DNA of 25,549 nt from JADJNW01 sp964517175 (GCA_964517175.1 CAZFBU010000052.1:1-25549), one strand, 5' to 3'; counted from the first letter of the stretch, positions 13,766 through 22,600 are shown. The notes: generated by a model not told the origin, from the sequence alone. Numbers and translations: made by a program.

Positions 13766-14608
13766 CTAAGACTTCCATACCGATGCATGTTCCCGAATAA
13801 AATCACTCAATTCACCAGGCTCCGCTCTGGTGAGTTTGGTAAATTCATCGCTGATTTCGGGCGCTCGCTGAAAACGAGGCAAATAATGCAGCATAATCAG
13901 CACCAGAATATAAGCAATTGAAGCGCCTTGTCGCTTTTTTTCGATAAAAAATCGCAATAAATTGGGGCTTACATATTCAATATTTCTACCCAATTCCTGC
14001 GACAACATCTCGGCTACTTCGTAAAAATCCAGCAATTCCTTGCCGGTAAGAGTGTATGCCTGGTTCTGATGCTCGTCTGGGGCTCGCAACACCGCTGCAA
14101 TGGCTTTGCCGATATCCGCCACATTTATCCAGAGAAAAGGCGCTTTGCCAGCGGGTAGAAAAATGCGGTCGCGCTCCCGAATATCACTCCGCAAAGTCGT
14201 TGTAAGATTTTGCATAAAATAACTGGGACGAATAAAGGTATAAGGAATTCCTGACCCGACGATCAGCTTCTCGATTTTGGCGTGCGGAATAAAAGATATT
14301 TCGTCTGCACCCTGTACAGAGAGAAAAACGATATGCCGAACATCTCTTTCCTTTGCTTCTTCAATCAACGGCTCAAAAAATTGCCCAACATCTGCAATTT
14401 GCGGCGGACGCAGCAGGAACAATACATCCACCTCTGATAGCGATTCCAACGTCCGTTCAAGATTTTCAAAATCAAAATACAACTCGTGAGGCGCGGTTGG
14501 GCGTTCCCGCGTTGCCAGAAAAAGCAGATGATGCGGTTCCGGTTTGAAATGCTGCAAAATTGCCGTCCCGACATTGCCCGAAGCTCCGGTAATTAGAATT
14601 TTTTCCAT
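13766..14608 (-). CDS. NmrA-like NAD(P)-binding Rossmann protein (atypical SDR)
   Basis: A 280-residue atypical short-chain dehydrogenase/reductase of the NmrA/HSCARG type. The nucleotide-binding motif TGASGNVG is at residues 7-14. Further conserved features are LFLLRPPQIAD near 63-73, HIVFLSVQGAD near 92-102 and a substrate-side TFIRPSYFMQNL. The classic SDR YxxxK pair is not evident, as usual for NmrA-like members, which may act as redox sensors or as reductases such as quinone reductases. Start ATG 14608 matches the family N-terminus. It is separated from gldA by about 170 bp and from the divergent polyamine genes by 166 bp, so it is probably monocistronic. Confidence 0.87.
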   Translation of the reverse strand: MEKILITGASGNVGTAILQHFKPEPHHLLFLATRERPTAPHELYFDFENLERTLESLSEVDVLFLLRPPQIADVGQFFEPLIEEAKERDVRHIVFLSVQGADEISFIPHAKIEKLIVGSGIPYTFIRPSYFMQNLTTTLRSDIRERDRIFLPAGKAPFLWINVADIGKAIAAVLRAPDEHQNQAYTLTGKELLDFYEVAEMLSQELGRNIEYVSPNLLRFFIEKKRQGASIAYILVLIMLHYLPRFQRAPEISDEFTKLTRAEPGELSDFIREHASVWKS

Positions 14609-14683
14609 GCAAAATAAGTGTTTACGCGTCTGATTTTTTTTTGAACAAAAAGTGACTTTCCGTTTTTACAACGTCAAATTCAT

Positions 14684-14691
14684 TACTTTTG
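14684..14691 (+). promoter_or_regulatory. Candidate -7 box of the polyamine genes
   Basis: TACTTTTG matches TAnnTTTG and lies 83 bp before ATG 14775. No TTG is found about 20 bp upstream, only T-rich sequence (14663-14667), so the -33 element is weak. Confidence 0.4.
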
Positions 14692-14774
14692 TGGCGAATA
14701 GATTTTGGTATTTCGGGAGGCGGATAGAAATTCGATTGGTAATGAATTATCAAAAAAATCAAACATAAACAAAT

Positions 14775-15977
14775 ATGTCTAAAGTCCTCATAATCGGCGC
14801 TGGAGGCGTAGGGCGCGTCGTGGCGTACAAATGCGCACAACACACCAACGTTTTTTCGGAAATTATGCTGGCAAGCCGCACCAAGTCCAAGTGCGATGAC
14901 ATTGCTGCTGATATAAAGCGCGACCTCGGCGTCCATATTCAAACCGCAGCAGTGGATGCAGATAACGTGCCGGAACTGGTGCAACTCATTCGTTCTTTTG
15001 GTCCCAAAATCGTCATTCACGTGGCGCTGCCTTATCAGGATTTGACCATCATGGACGCTTGCCTGGAAACGGGTGTGCACTATCTCGATACGGCAAACTA
15101 CGAGCCAAAGGACGAGGCAAAATTTGAATACAAATGGCAATGGGCGTACCAGGATCGCTTTAAGAAAGCGGGCTTGACGGCAGTGCTTGGCTGCGGCTTC
15201 GACCCTGGCGTGACGAGCATCTTCACGGCACACGCGGCGAAATACCACTTCGATGAAATACATTATCTGGATATTGTCGATTGCAATGCCGGCGACCACG
15301 GTAAGGCGTTTGCCACAAATTTCAACCCGGAGATCAACATCCGCGAGGTGACGCAGAAAGGCAAGTACTGGGAAAATGGCAAATGGGTGGAAACCGAGCC
15401 GCACGAGATCAGCAAAATGCTGACGTATCCGAATATCGGACCGAAAAAATCCTACGTCATTTACCACGAAGAACTCGAATCGCTGGTAAAAAATTTCCCC
15501 ACGCTCAAGCGCGCGCGCTTCTGGATGACTTTCGGCGACGAGTACCTTACGCACCTGCGCGTGATCCAGAACATTGGCATGGCAGGTATTGAGCCGGTGA
15601 AGTACAAAGGCGTGGACGTCATTCCACTGGAATTCCTGAAGGCGGTATTGCCTGATCCCGGCGAGCTGGGCGAGAATTATTCTGGCGAAACCTCCATTGG
15701 CTGTCGCATTCGCGGTGTTCAAAATGGCAAAGAAAAGACCTATTACATCTGGAACAATTGCAGTCACGAAGCGGCGTACAAGGAAACCGGCGCGCAGGGC
15801 GTGTCCTACACCACGGGCGTTCCGGCGATGATCGGCGCGATGATGGTGCTCACCGGCGAATGGTCGGGTGCGGGCGTCTTCAACGTGGAAGAATTCAACC
15901 CCGATCCGTTCATGGAAAAGCTGAACGAATGCGGCTTGCCCTGGCACGACGCGGAGAATGTTGACCTTGAACTTTGA
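14775..15977 (+). CDS. Carboxy(nor)spermidine dehydrogenase, saccharopine dehydrogenase family
   Basis: Predicted to condense aspartate semialdehyde with a diamine (putrescine or diaminopropane) and reduce the product, giving carboxyspermidine or carboxynorspermidine. The 400-residue protein has an N-terminal Rossmann fold, LIIGAGGVGRVVAYKC (residues 5-20), and GCGFDPGVTSIF near 148, characteristic of this branch of the saccharopine dehydrogenase family. The decarboxylase nspC follows 18 bp after the stop, which fixes the pathway better than sequence alone. The two together make spermidine or norspermidine without S-adenosylmethionine decarboxylase. Which diamine is used cannot be told. Confidence 0.9.
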   Translation: MSKVLIIGAGGVGRVVAYKCAQHTNVFSEIMLASRTKSKCDDIAADIKRDLGVHIQTAAVDADNVPELVQLIRSFGPKIVIHVALPYQDLTIMDACLETGVHYLDTANYEPKDEAKFEYKWQWAYQDRFKKAGLTAVLGCGFDPGVTSIFTAHAAKYHFDEIHYLDIVDCNAGDHGKAFATNFNPEINIREVTQKGKYWENGKWVETEPHEISKMLTYPNIGPKKSYVIYHEELESLVKNFPTLKRARFWMTFGDEYLTHLRVIQNIGMAGIEPVKYKGVDVIPLEFLKAVLPDPGELGENYSGETSIGCRIRGVQNGKEKTYYIWNNCSHEAAYKETGAQGVSYTTGVPAMIGAMMVLTGEWSGAGVFNVEEFNPDPFMEKLNECGLPWHDAENVDLEL

Positions 15978-15995
15978 ACTTTTAAACCTTAAGCA

Positions 15996-17132
15996 TTGAA
16001 CATTGACCAAATTCCATCTCCGGCTTTCGTATTGGAAATGAAGCGTTTGCGGGAGAATCTCGAACTGATAAAAAGCGTGCAGGATGCAGCGGACGTGTCC
16101 ATCATCCTCGCGTTGAAGGGCTTCGCTATGTGGCGGGTTTTTCCGATTGTAGCAAAATATCTGCGAGGCGCAACGGCCAGTTCACTGGACGAAGCACGGT
16201 TGATCTTTGAAGAAATGGGCGTCAAAGCGCATACTTACTCGCCGGCGTATCTGCCGGGAGATTTCGCAGAGATTATGCGGTATAGCAGCCATATTACGTT
16301 CAATTCGATCACGCAGTTTGAGCGATACAAGGATCAGGTGGCCAATTTCCCCGAGAAAATATCGCCCGGCATTCGCGTGAACCCCGAGTATTCCGAAGTG
16401 GCAGTGGATTTGTACAATCCGGCGGCTCGGGGCTCACGCCTGGGCGAAGCGCCGGATAAATTTGGCGACGCGTTGCCGACTGGCGTGGAAGGGCTGCATT
16501 TTCACGTACTCTGCGAATCCAGTTCTCATGACTTCGAAAAGGTTTTGCAAGAATTTGAGCAAAAATTCTCGAGATTCTTTTCACAACTAAAATGGGTCAA
16601 TTTTGGCGGCGGACACCTGATGACACGCCAGGGTTACGATATAGAGCATCTGGTCAAAACACTGCAAGGCTTTCGCCAACGCTATCCGCACCTCGAGGTG
16701 ATTCTCGAACCCGGGAGCGCTATTGCCTGGGATACGGGCGTACTCGTGGCTACGGTGCTGGACATCATTGAAAACCGAGACATTACAACGGCAATCGTGG
16801 ATGTTTCCTTCACCGCGCACATGCCGGATACACTGGAAATGCCTTACCGGCCGCGCATCGCGGGTGCGACAGACCCGGTGCCCGGAAAACCGACCTACCG
16901 CATTGGCGGTGTGAGTTGCCTGGCGGGCGATTACATGAGCGAGTATTCGTTCGACAAGAAATTGCAGGTTGGCGATAAACTCGTTTTTCAGGATATGATT
17001 CATTATACCATGGTGAAAACGACGACCTTCAATGGCGTGAAACATCCCAGCATTGCGATCTGGCACGAGAATGACACACTGGAAGTAGTGCGGGCGTTTG
17101 GGTATGAGGATTATAAGAATAGGCTAAGTTGA
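15996..17132 (+). CDS. nspC: Carboxy(nor)spermidine decarboxylase
   Basis: PLP enzyme of the alanine racemase-fold decarboxylase class, completing the alternative spermidine/norspermidine route begun by the preceding gene. The Schiff-base lysine is K41 in ILALKGFAMW. NFGGGHL (about 203-209) and LEPGSAIAW bind the cofactor phosphate, and CLAGDYMSEY carries the catalytic Cys/Asp. Length (378 aa) is normal. Start: the in-frame stop TAA at 15990 leaves TTG 15996 as the only conventional start that keeps the conserved IPSPAFVLE. The first ATG, at 16038, would remove it. The 18-bp spacer has TTGAA-type repeats and no clear ribosome-binding site. Confidence 0.93.
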   Translation: MNIDQIPSPAFVLEMKRLRENLELIKSVQDAADVSIILALKGFAMWRVFPIVAKYLRGATASSLDEARLIFEEMGVKAHTYSPAYLPGDFAEIMRYSSHITFNSITQFERYKDQVANFPEKISPGIRVNPEYSEVAVDLYNPAARGSRLGEAPDKFGDALPTGVEGLHFHVLCESSSHDFEKVLQEFEQKFSRFFSQLKWVNFGGGHLMTRQGYDIEHLVKTLQGFRQRYPHLEVILEPGSAIAWDTGVLVATVLDIIENRDITTAIVDVSFTAHMPDTLEMPYRPRIAGATDPVPGKPTYRIGGVSCLAGDYMSEYSFDKKLQVGDKLVFQDMIHYTMVKTTTFNGVKHPSIAIWHENDTLEVVRAFGYEDYKNRLS

Positions 17133-17144
17133 AAAGTTGATTTA

Positions 17145-17159
17145 TCCGCTTAGTGCGGA
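17145..17159. repeat. Short hairpin between nspC and prmC
   Basis: TCCGC-TTAGT-GCGGA forms a perfect 5-bp stem. No T-run follows, so it is not a clear terminator; prmC starts 18 bp downstream. Confidence 0.4.
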
Positions 17160-17177
17160 AAGGTTGAAGGGTTGATA

Positions 17178-18032
17178 ATGAAAATCGTAAATGCATTTCA
17201 AAATTTCGTGGAAAAGCTGAGCCACATTTACGATGCGGGCGAGGCGCGGAGTATTGCACGGATTGTGTTTGAGGATGCGTTTCAGGTTCGGAATGTGGAA
17301 AGCCAACGGGCCTTTCCGGCGGAACAGGAAGCGTATTTACAAAACATTACCAGCCGCCTGCTCCGGCACGAACCGGTGCAGTACCTCCTCGGCGAAGCCG
17401 ATTTTTACGGTTTGAAATTCAACGTCGATCCGCACGTACTTATTCCCCGCCAGGAAACGGAAGAACTCGTCCATTGGATGATGGAGACCATTAAAGCGAA
17501 CGAGCGCCGGGATTATGCAATTCTCGACATCGGCACCGGTAGCGGCTGCATTCCCATTGCACTGAAAAAGCATGTGCCCGAATCAACTGTTTTTGCAATG
17601 GATATCAGCACAGCGGCACTAACCATTGCTAAAGCGAATGCGGAACGCAATAACACTCGTATCACTTTTATCCACGCCGATATTTTCGATCAAAACGCCT
17701 GCTCTGATCTGGAAAAGTTTGACGTGATCGTCAGCAATCCACCTTACATTCCGCAGCGCGAACGCAGCCTCATGCCCGCACATGTGCTTGCGCACGAACC
17801 GGAACTGGCGCTCTTCGTGACGGACGAGAATCCGCTACTTTTCTACGATACCATTGCCGACTTTGCTCAATCACACCTGGAGCCGGGGGGCTGGCTTTTC
17901 TTTGAGTGCAATGAATACAACGCCCGGCAGGTCGTCGAACTGCTGCAAATAAAGGGTTTGCTTCACGTGATTTTACAACATGACCTGAACGGAAAAGAAC
18001 GAATGATCAGATGTAAACGCTCCTTACAGTAA
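17178..18032 (+). CDS. prmC: Peptide chain release factor glutamine methyltransferase
   Basis: Class I SAM-dependent methyltransferase that N5-methylates the GGQ glutamine of release factors RF1 and RF2. The 284-residue protein has the helical N-terminal domain, EPVQYLLG (65-72), the SAM motif DIGTGSG (117-123), an acidic ribose-binding position in AMDIS (140-144) and the catalytic NPPY (187-190). Start: ATG 17178 is preferred over TTG 17172. It is 45 bp after nspC on the same strand and may share its transcript. The 3' end overlaps the convergent gene at 18024 by 9 bp. Confidence 0.95.
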   Translation: MKIVNAFQNFVEKLSHIYDAGEARSIARIVFEDAFQVRNVESQRAFPAEQEAYLQNITSRLLRHEPVQYLLGEADFYGLKFNVDPHVLIPRQETEELVHWMMETIKANERRDYAILDIGTGSGCIPIALKKHVPESTVFAMDISTAALTIAKANAERNNTRITFIHADIFDQNACSDLEKFDVIVSNPPYIPQRERSLMPAHVLAHEPELALFVTDENPLLFYDTIADFAQSHLEPGGWLFFECNEYNARQVVELLQIKGLLHVILQHDLNGKERMIRCKRSLQ

Positions 18033-18437
18033 GTTCAGCGCAATCGTTACAAAATGCTCATTCTGATGAACCGGGTAGCAGCCACGGAGAATGAACCGCG
18101 CCTCCAGAACCAGGGCTGAGCGCACAAAAGCAGGCAACTCCAAGCTCTCTTCCACGGTGAATTGATCTTGCGCAAATTGCACTTTCCGGATGGTCGGGCA
18201 AAGTTGCGAGCAGCGGAACCGCAGTAAAATCAATTGCGCATTCACTTTTCGTATTTCTGCCCGGGCAGAAGCACACCCGCAGTTTTCGGTCGCCTCGTGT
18301 GGCAACACCTTGCAGATTCCGGTGCCCAGACATTTTTTGCTGGGCTTACCGAATACCACCTCCACCCGAACGCGGAGCCTCGTTCCTGGGATTGCATCCC
18401 CCTGGGTCAAAGGGAACGCCATAGCATTAGTAGCCAT
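18024..18437 (-). CDS. Cysteine-rich protein of unknown function
   Basis: A 137-residue protein without a recognised domain, signal peptide or membrane segment. Seven cysteines occur in clusters: CLGTGIC, CGC, CSQLC and a single GCYP near the C-terminus. GKPSKKCLGTGICK looks like a conserved N-terminal motif; FILRGCYPVHQN near the end may be another. The pattern suggests metal or disulfide-dependent structure. Its last 9 bp overlap prmC tail to tail. No plus-strand frame here is better, and codon content looks coding, but no homologue is recognised. An internal ATG (18419) could also be used. Confidence 0.6.
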   Translation of the reverse strand: MATNAMAFPLTQGDAIPGTRLRVRVEVVFGKPSKKCLGTGICKVLPHEATENCGCASARAEIRKVNAQLILLRFRCSQLCPTIRKVQFAQDQFTVEESLELPAFVRSALVLEARFILRGCYPVHQNEHFVTIALNLL

Positions 18438-18748
18438 AAACCTAAGTTTTTATGTTTAATTTGTTGAAAACCTAATTAAAGGGGAACGATATCTATGCGT
18501 AAAGGGGAAACCAAATAAGCAAAAGAATTTCTAATTGTAAGGGTAAATTTGTCAGACTATGAACAATGAACACGATACGGTTCCATTTGTTGGGAGGATG
18601 AGACAAATATAAGCTTTATTTTTATCAATACCCAGACATTTTTGTATTAAAAGTTCTATTTATTCCAAAGTAAAAAAAGTTGCATTTTTTTGAAAGCATC
18701 TCATTGTCAAAACTTTGCAAAGCTCAATTAATCACGCTTATCAGAAGA
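18438..18748. other. AT-rich spacer without a gene
   Basis: 311 bp between the Cys-rich gene and the mqnB stop. I see only TAAAGGGGAA twice (18479-18488 region and 18500-18509), a CTTTGCAAAG palindrome near 18715, and long A/T runs. No reading frame of note, tRNA or convincing terminator. Confidence 0.6.
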
Positions 18749-19339
18749 CTAAAACCCTGTCAGTATTTCCTGCAACGTAGTGTTCAGGTTTTTAATAGCC
18801 TGCGGAATATCCCACTGATCGCGGTTGCGCGGCTCTACATGGTTGGAAATGGCGCGAATGGCAAGAAATTTTTGCGATTCCAGCAGGCAGGCATAAAAAA
18901 AGGCGGCACCTTCCATGGTTTCGATATCGGCGAGGGGATAGCGGCTACGCACTTGCTTGATGCTTTGCGCAGAACCGTGTACTCTGTTGACACTCAGCCC
19001 TTTTGCCGCAGGTAGAAAATGACCGGGATACGGATTCAGTAGTTCGCCTTTCGTAAAAGGCGGCTGGTTCGATGCAATCAGATCCATTGTAAAAACGCTC
19101 GTAAAAGAGCCATCTGCATTTTCCACGCCCAGGTCCGCAAAGCAATCACTCACCACCTCCACCACTGTACCAATTTTCATTTCCCGGTTGAATGCACCGG
19201 CAATACCCGCATTAATTGCCAGGTCGTACTTTTTTTGTCCCAATATTTTGCCCAGACTATATGCCGTAAGCGGCAAACCAACACCCGTAATCAATACGGA
19301 AACGCTTTTTTCACCTTGCTGAAAGTGAAAATCCCCATG
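18749..19339 (-). CDS. mqnB: Futalosine hydrolase, 5' end lost in the scaffold gap
   Basis: Nucleoside-phosphorylase-fold enzyme that removes hypoxanthine from futalosine in the futalosine route to menaquinone. The visible ~196 residues include VLITGVGLPLTAYSLG at the truncated N-terminal side, INAGIAGAF, and the signature IETMEGAAFFYAC with AIRAISNHVEPRNRDQW near the C-terminus, as in MqnB rather than 5'-methylthioadenosine nucleosidases. The start and perhaps 30-40 residues are missing in the N run. The open frame that continues through the Ns into the next gene is accidental. Confidence 0.9.
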   Translation of the reverse strand, partial: HGDFHFQQGEKSVSVLITGVGLPLTAYSLGKILGQKKYDLAINAGIAGAFNREMKIGTVVEVVSDCFADLGVENADGSFTSVFTMDLIASNQPPFTKGELLNPYPGHFLPAAKGLSVNRVHGSAQSIKQVRSRYPLADIETMEGAAFFYACLLESQKFLAIRAISNHVEPRNRDQWDIPQAIKNLNTTLQEILTGF

Positions 19340-19439
19340 NNNNNNNNNNNNNNNNNNNNNNNNNNNNNNNNNNNNNNNNNNNNNNNNNNNNNNNNNNNNN
19401 NNNNNNNNNNNNNNNNNNNNNNNNNNNNNNNNNNNNNNN
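19340..19439. other. Scaffold gap of 100 N
   Basis: Exactly 100 undetermined bases, the usual placeholder for a gap of unknown size. Both flanking frames are open into it by chance of phase. True distance and any genes within are unknown. Confidence 0.98.
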
Positions 19440-19987
19440 GGCAAATCTTCGCCGTTGACCAATTCCACCCGCATCGGGCTGTAAATATGAAAACCAAGCT
19501 GCAAGCCGGGGAGCAATCTCGTCAGCAAGCCCATTTCAAAAGTCAGATTTGTGCGGCTGCCGTACTCGGCAATGCTGGTGTGCAACAGCAGTACTTGCGC
19601 CCCCAGCGACAAATTTTCGGTGAGCGCGCGCCCGTAGGCCAGCCCAAAGCGTTGCTGCCGGAAAATATCCTGCCCGAAATGATGCACGGAAAGCCCAAAC
19701 GTCCCCGAAGCAGTCGGCAAGGCAACAGCAGCCGAAACGGTTTGCAGATCGCTCAGCAGGAACCGTTGCTCGGCAAAAGCCGTAGCGGTAAGGGTTTCAA
19801 TATATGCTAACCCCGCCTGGTTGGCAAAGGCGCTGTTGATATCGGTGAAGGCTACGGTGGCATTGGCCATCCCCGCACCGCGCGCGCCTGCAGTGTACAA
19901 GGTGCCAGATTGTGCATTTAACAATTTTCCATTAAAGAAAAACAGTAAAAACCAAAATACGGAAAAGAAATGAAAAAGCAATTTCAT
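19440..19987 (-). CDS. Outer-membrane beta-barrel protein, PorV/PorQ-like, 3' end missing
   Basis: The N-terminal 182 residues of an outer-membrane protein. Signal peptide: MKLLFHFFSVFWFLLFFFNG, cleavage expected after LLNAQ near residue 27. The start of the mature part, GARGAGMANATVAFTDINSAFANQAGLAY, is the recognisable opening of PorV/PorQ-type barrels (FadL-like) of Bacteroidota. Amphipathic strands follow (LSVHHFG, RFGLAYGRAL, LQLGFHIYSP). ATG 19987 is chosen for the signal peptide and fits a promoter at 20023-20053. Whether it takes part in type IX secretion cannot be decided from a truncated sequence. Confidence 0.8.
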
Positions 19988-20022
19988 GGCGGATGGTTCG
20001 GGATGGACAATTTGAACACTTG

Positions 20023-20053
20023 CAAAAGTAAAGAAACCGATTGTAATCACCAA
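20023..20053 (-). promoter_or_regulatory. Bacteroidota-type promoter of the outer-membrane protein gene
   Basis: On the minus strand TACTTTTG (20030-20023) fits TAnnTTTG, and TTG (20053-20051) lies exactly 20 bp upstream, the expected -33 spacing. Predicted start near 20016, about 30 bp before ATG 19987. It sits just after the stop of the upstream GH1 gene, so the two genes need not be co-transcribed. Confidence 0.65.
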
Positions 20054-20062
20054 TCTTCCAGG

Positions 20063-21247
20063 CTAAATGATGACGGCATTTTCGCGAGTGATCTGCGCAT
20101 AAAAGCGCCCTGCTTCCGTCATTTCCCGATCCTTGGTAAATAAATTGACATGCACCAGCCCGAAACGGTACGTCGGCCCGAGATTCCACTCGAAATTATC
20201 CCAGGTACTCCAGTGGATATATCCTTCAACCGGAAGGTGGTCTTTGGTCATCGCATCGTGAATAACCTTCAGGTACTCGCGGATGCTGCGAATGCGCTCG
20301 GCGGGGTCGTCGGTACAGATGCCATTTTCAATGACCACAACCGGCATTTTTCGGCGTTTGTACAATCGGCGGAGCATAACGCCCAATCCTTCGGGTTTGT
20401 AGCCCCACATTTTATCGTGTCGAATGCCCATTTTATCCAGCTTTCCGGGTTTTTCAACTTCAGTGACCGGAAACGGATTCAGTGGAACGTATGCATAATA
20501 ACTGACGCCCCAGTAGTCCAGCTTAGGTAAGAAATGCTTAGCGGCGCGCCGGTTGTACCACCAGTCAGCAAACCAGGCAGGCAGATACCCCAGAACATTC
20601 AGCGCTTTAAAATAAGAGGTATTGAAAGAAATACTGACGGGTGCGTTCGGATATGCCTGCTTGATCAGATCATAGACCACGCCGTGCGCAATGCCCAGAT
20701 GCCGGAGCACGCGATTGGTTTTGGTATAGCTGCGCCGCTGGGGCGGAAAAGTGCCCAGAAAATAGGCACACATAGCGTAAGCATTTGGCTCGTTGAAAGT
20801 ATTCCAATTGAATACGAACTTTCCAAAATGCTCGATACACTGGCGGGCAAAATCCACAAAGCAGGGAATGTTTTCCCGCTGCAACCAGCCGCCCTTTTCC
20901 TCAAACCAGTTTGGATTGGCGAAGTGGTGCAGTACCAGCAGTATTTTAGTGCCTCCGGTATTCAGTTTTTGAAAAAAATCCCGGTATTCGGCGACGGTTT
21001 CCGCATCGAATGCCGCGTAAGGTGCACGCTGCAATTTTGACCATTCAATACCGCAGCGATACACCGTGCCAAACTGCCGGATGTACTCCATATCTTCATC
21101 GCGACGAAGTTCGTGATCCGTTGTCCGGTCGAATACAAACTCGTCTTTGGCAACAAAACCCTTCCACTGGTGGTCGAAAGCCGTTTCTACCTGAGCGGCA
21201 GAAGTGGAAGTGCCCCAGAAAAAATCCGGCGGAAATTCGAGTTTCAT
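20063..21247 (-). CDS. Glycoside hydrolase family 1 beta-glycosidase
   Basis: A 394-residue (beta/alpha)8 glycosidase of GH1, retaining mechanism. Acid/base glutamate E153 is in TFNEPNA and the nucleophile E307 in VVIENGI. Other family features are LHHFANPNWF (106-115) and STWDNFEWNLG (347-357), followed by the RFGL that binds the aglycone side. No signal peptide, so probably cytoplasmic. The protein is somewhat shorter than the ~450 residues common in the family. GH1 substrates range over beta-glucosides, galactosides and phosphorylated forms; specificity is not evident. Start MKLEFPPDFFWGT matches the family. Confidence 0.93.
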   Translation of the reverse strand: MKLEFPPDFFWGTSTSAAQVETAFDHQWKGFVAKDEFVFDRTTDHELRRDEDMEYIRQFGTVYRCGIEWSKLQRAPYAAFDAETVAEYRDFFQKLNTGGTKILLVLHHFANPNWFEEKGGWLQRENIPCFVDFARQCIEHFGKFVFNWNTFNEPNAYAMCAYFLGTFPPQRRSYTKTNRVLRHLGIAHGVVYDLIKQAYPNAPVSISFNTSYFKALNVLGYLPAWFADWWYNRRAAKHFLPKLDYWGVSYYAYVPLNPFPVTEVEKPGKLDKMGIRHDKMWGYKPEGLGVMLRRLYKRRKMPVVVIENGICTDDPAERIRSIREYLKVIHDAMTKDHLPVEGYIHWSTWDNFEWNLGPTYRFGLVHVNLFTKDREMTEAGRFYAQITRENAVII

Positions 21248-21336
21248 AAGCAGCTTTTAGTGGTTCACTATTGCGCTGAATCTTCATTGAGTAAAATAGG
21301 AAATATTTTCCAAAACGACCCACTACTTGCTGAAAA

Positions 21337-22425
21337 CTACTCTACCCAATCCGCGACAAACACATTCGTGTCTCGTGTGCCACCATTGTTGCGGTTGGAA
21401 GAAAAGACGATCTTTTTCCCATCAGGCGAAAACATAGGGAAGGAATCAAACACCTCATCGAAAGTGATTTGCTGCAAGCCCGTTCCGTCCACGTTGATCG
21501 AGAAAATATTGAATACGCGACCGCTTTCCGTATGATGGTTGGAAGCAAAGAGCAATTTTTCGCCGGAAGGATGAAAAAAGGGCGCCCAGTTTGCCCCACC
21601 CAGATCGGTGATTTGGCGCAGATCGGAGCCATCCACATTGCAAACGTAAATTTCCATATTGGTGGGCTGTACCAGCCCCTGCGCCAGCAGTTCTTTGTAT
21701 TCCTGCTGCGCCTCGGGCGTTTTTGGGCGAGAAGCCCGGAAAATGATTTTCTTGCTATCGGGCGAGAAGAAAGCGCCGCCATCGTAGCCAAGTCCATCAG
21801 TTATCTGACGAACATCCGAGCCATCCAGGTTCATGGTGAATAGTTCCAGATCACCGGAGCGCGTAGAAGTGAAGACGATCTTCTGCCCGTCGGGCGAAAC
21901 GGTTGCTTCGGCATCGTAGCCGGGCGTATCCGTAAGCTGACGAACGATGTTTCCTTCAAGATCAGCCACAAAAATATCGTAACTGTCATAAATCGGCCAA
22001 ACGTATTTTCCGTTCACCATGCGTGGTGTTTCCGGGCACTCCTCCGCGCCGAGGTGGGTAGAGGCATACACGATCAGGCTATCGCCCGGCAGAAAGTACG
22101 AACAGGTTGTACGTCCTTTGCCAGTGCTCAACATGGGTGGCTGATCGCCGGTGTGACCACTTATGGGCATGTAAAAAATCTGATCGCACTTGACGCCCCA
22201 ATCGGCAAAATCCGACTGGAAAACCAGCGTATTGCCATCAAAACTGAAATATGCTTCGGCATTGTTGCCACCATTTGTGAGTTGGCGCAGGTTTTTCAGG
22301 TGTATCTCGCCATCGTAGGTGAGGGTGTCCGTGGTGGTAGCTTGTTCTTCGTCCGTTGTTTGTTTGCTTTCCGAATTGCAGGCGAAAATCAGAATAGTCA
22401 GTAAAAGCAGTGCTAGGATTCTCAT
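21337..22425 (-). CDS. TolB-like beta-propeller lipoprotein
   Basis: A 362-residue lipoprotein. Signal peptide MRILALLLLTILIFAC ends in the lipobox IFAC with C16 as the lipidated residue. The mature protein has repeated WD40-like PD40 units: SPDGQKIVFTSTRSGDLELFTMN, SPDSKKIIFRAS, HPSGEKLLFASN and SPDGKKIVFSSNRN, each joined by a DGSDLRQIT-type turn. These give a TolB-type six-bladed propeller, usually a protein- or peptide-binding platform in the periplasm or on the outer membrane. ATG 22425 is chosen because it starts the signal peptide; the frame opens earlier (22470). Ligand unknown. Confidence 0.88.
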   Translation of the reverse strand: MRILALLLLTILIFACNSESKQTTDEEQATTTDTLTYDGEIHLKNLRQLTNGGNNAEAYFSFDGNTLVFQSDFADWGVKCDQIFYMPISGHTGDQPPMLSTGKGRTTCSYFLPGDSLIVYASTHLGAEECPETPRMVNGKYVWPIYDSYDIFVADLEGNIVRQLTDTPGYDAEATVSPDGQKIVFTSTRSGDLELFTMNLDGSDVRQITDGLGYDGGAFFSPDSKKIIFRASRPKTPEAQQEYKELLAQGLVQPTNMEIYVCNVDGSDLRQITDLGGANWAPFFHPSGEKLLFASNHHTESGRVFNIFSINVDGTGLQQITFDEVFDSFPMFSPDGKKIVFSSNRNNGGTRDTNVFVADWVE

Positions 22426-22444
22426 GTTTTTGTTAAATTTTCGG

Positions 22445-22452
22445 CAAAAATA
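22445..22452 (-). promoter_or_regulatory. Candidate -7 box of the lipoprotein gene
   Basis: TATTTTTG on the minus strand fits TAnnTTTG and lies 20 bp before ATG 22425. No TTG is seen at the -33 distance. Confidence 0.4.
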
Positions 22453-22600
22453 GATTAATCGTTGAGACATTAGGTGTATTTATCTTTCATATTATTGTAA
22501 GAATTTGCAATTGGGTGGTAATGGACTCAAAAGCATACCTTCGGCAATTTTCAGAAACTAAAAATCGCTTTTTCTTGTTTTTTTCATGTTGTGTCTTAAA

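Noticed and set aside
14622..16010. 462-codon open frame antisense to the polyamine dehydrogenase gene
   Set aside because: The plus strand carries a clear saccharopine-dehydrogenase-family protein here; the antisense product is His/Phe/Arg-rich without motifs, a shadow of codon bias.
17145..17159. Terminator between nspC and prmC
   Set aside because: The 5-bp stem is not followed by a T-run, so read-through into prmC is more likely.
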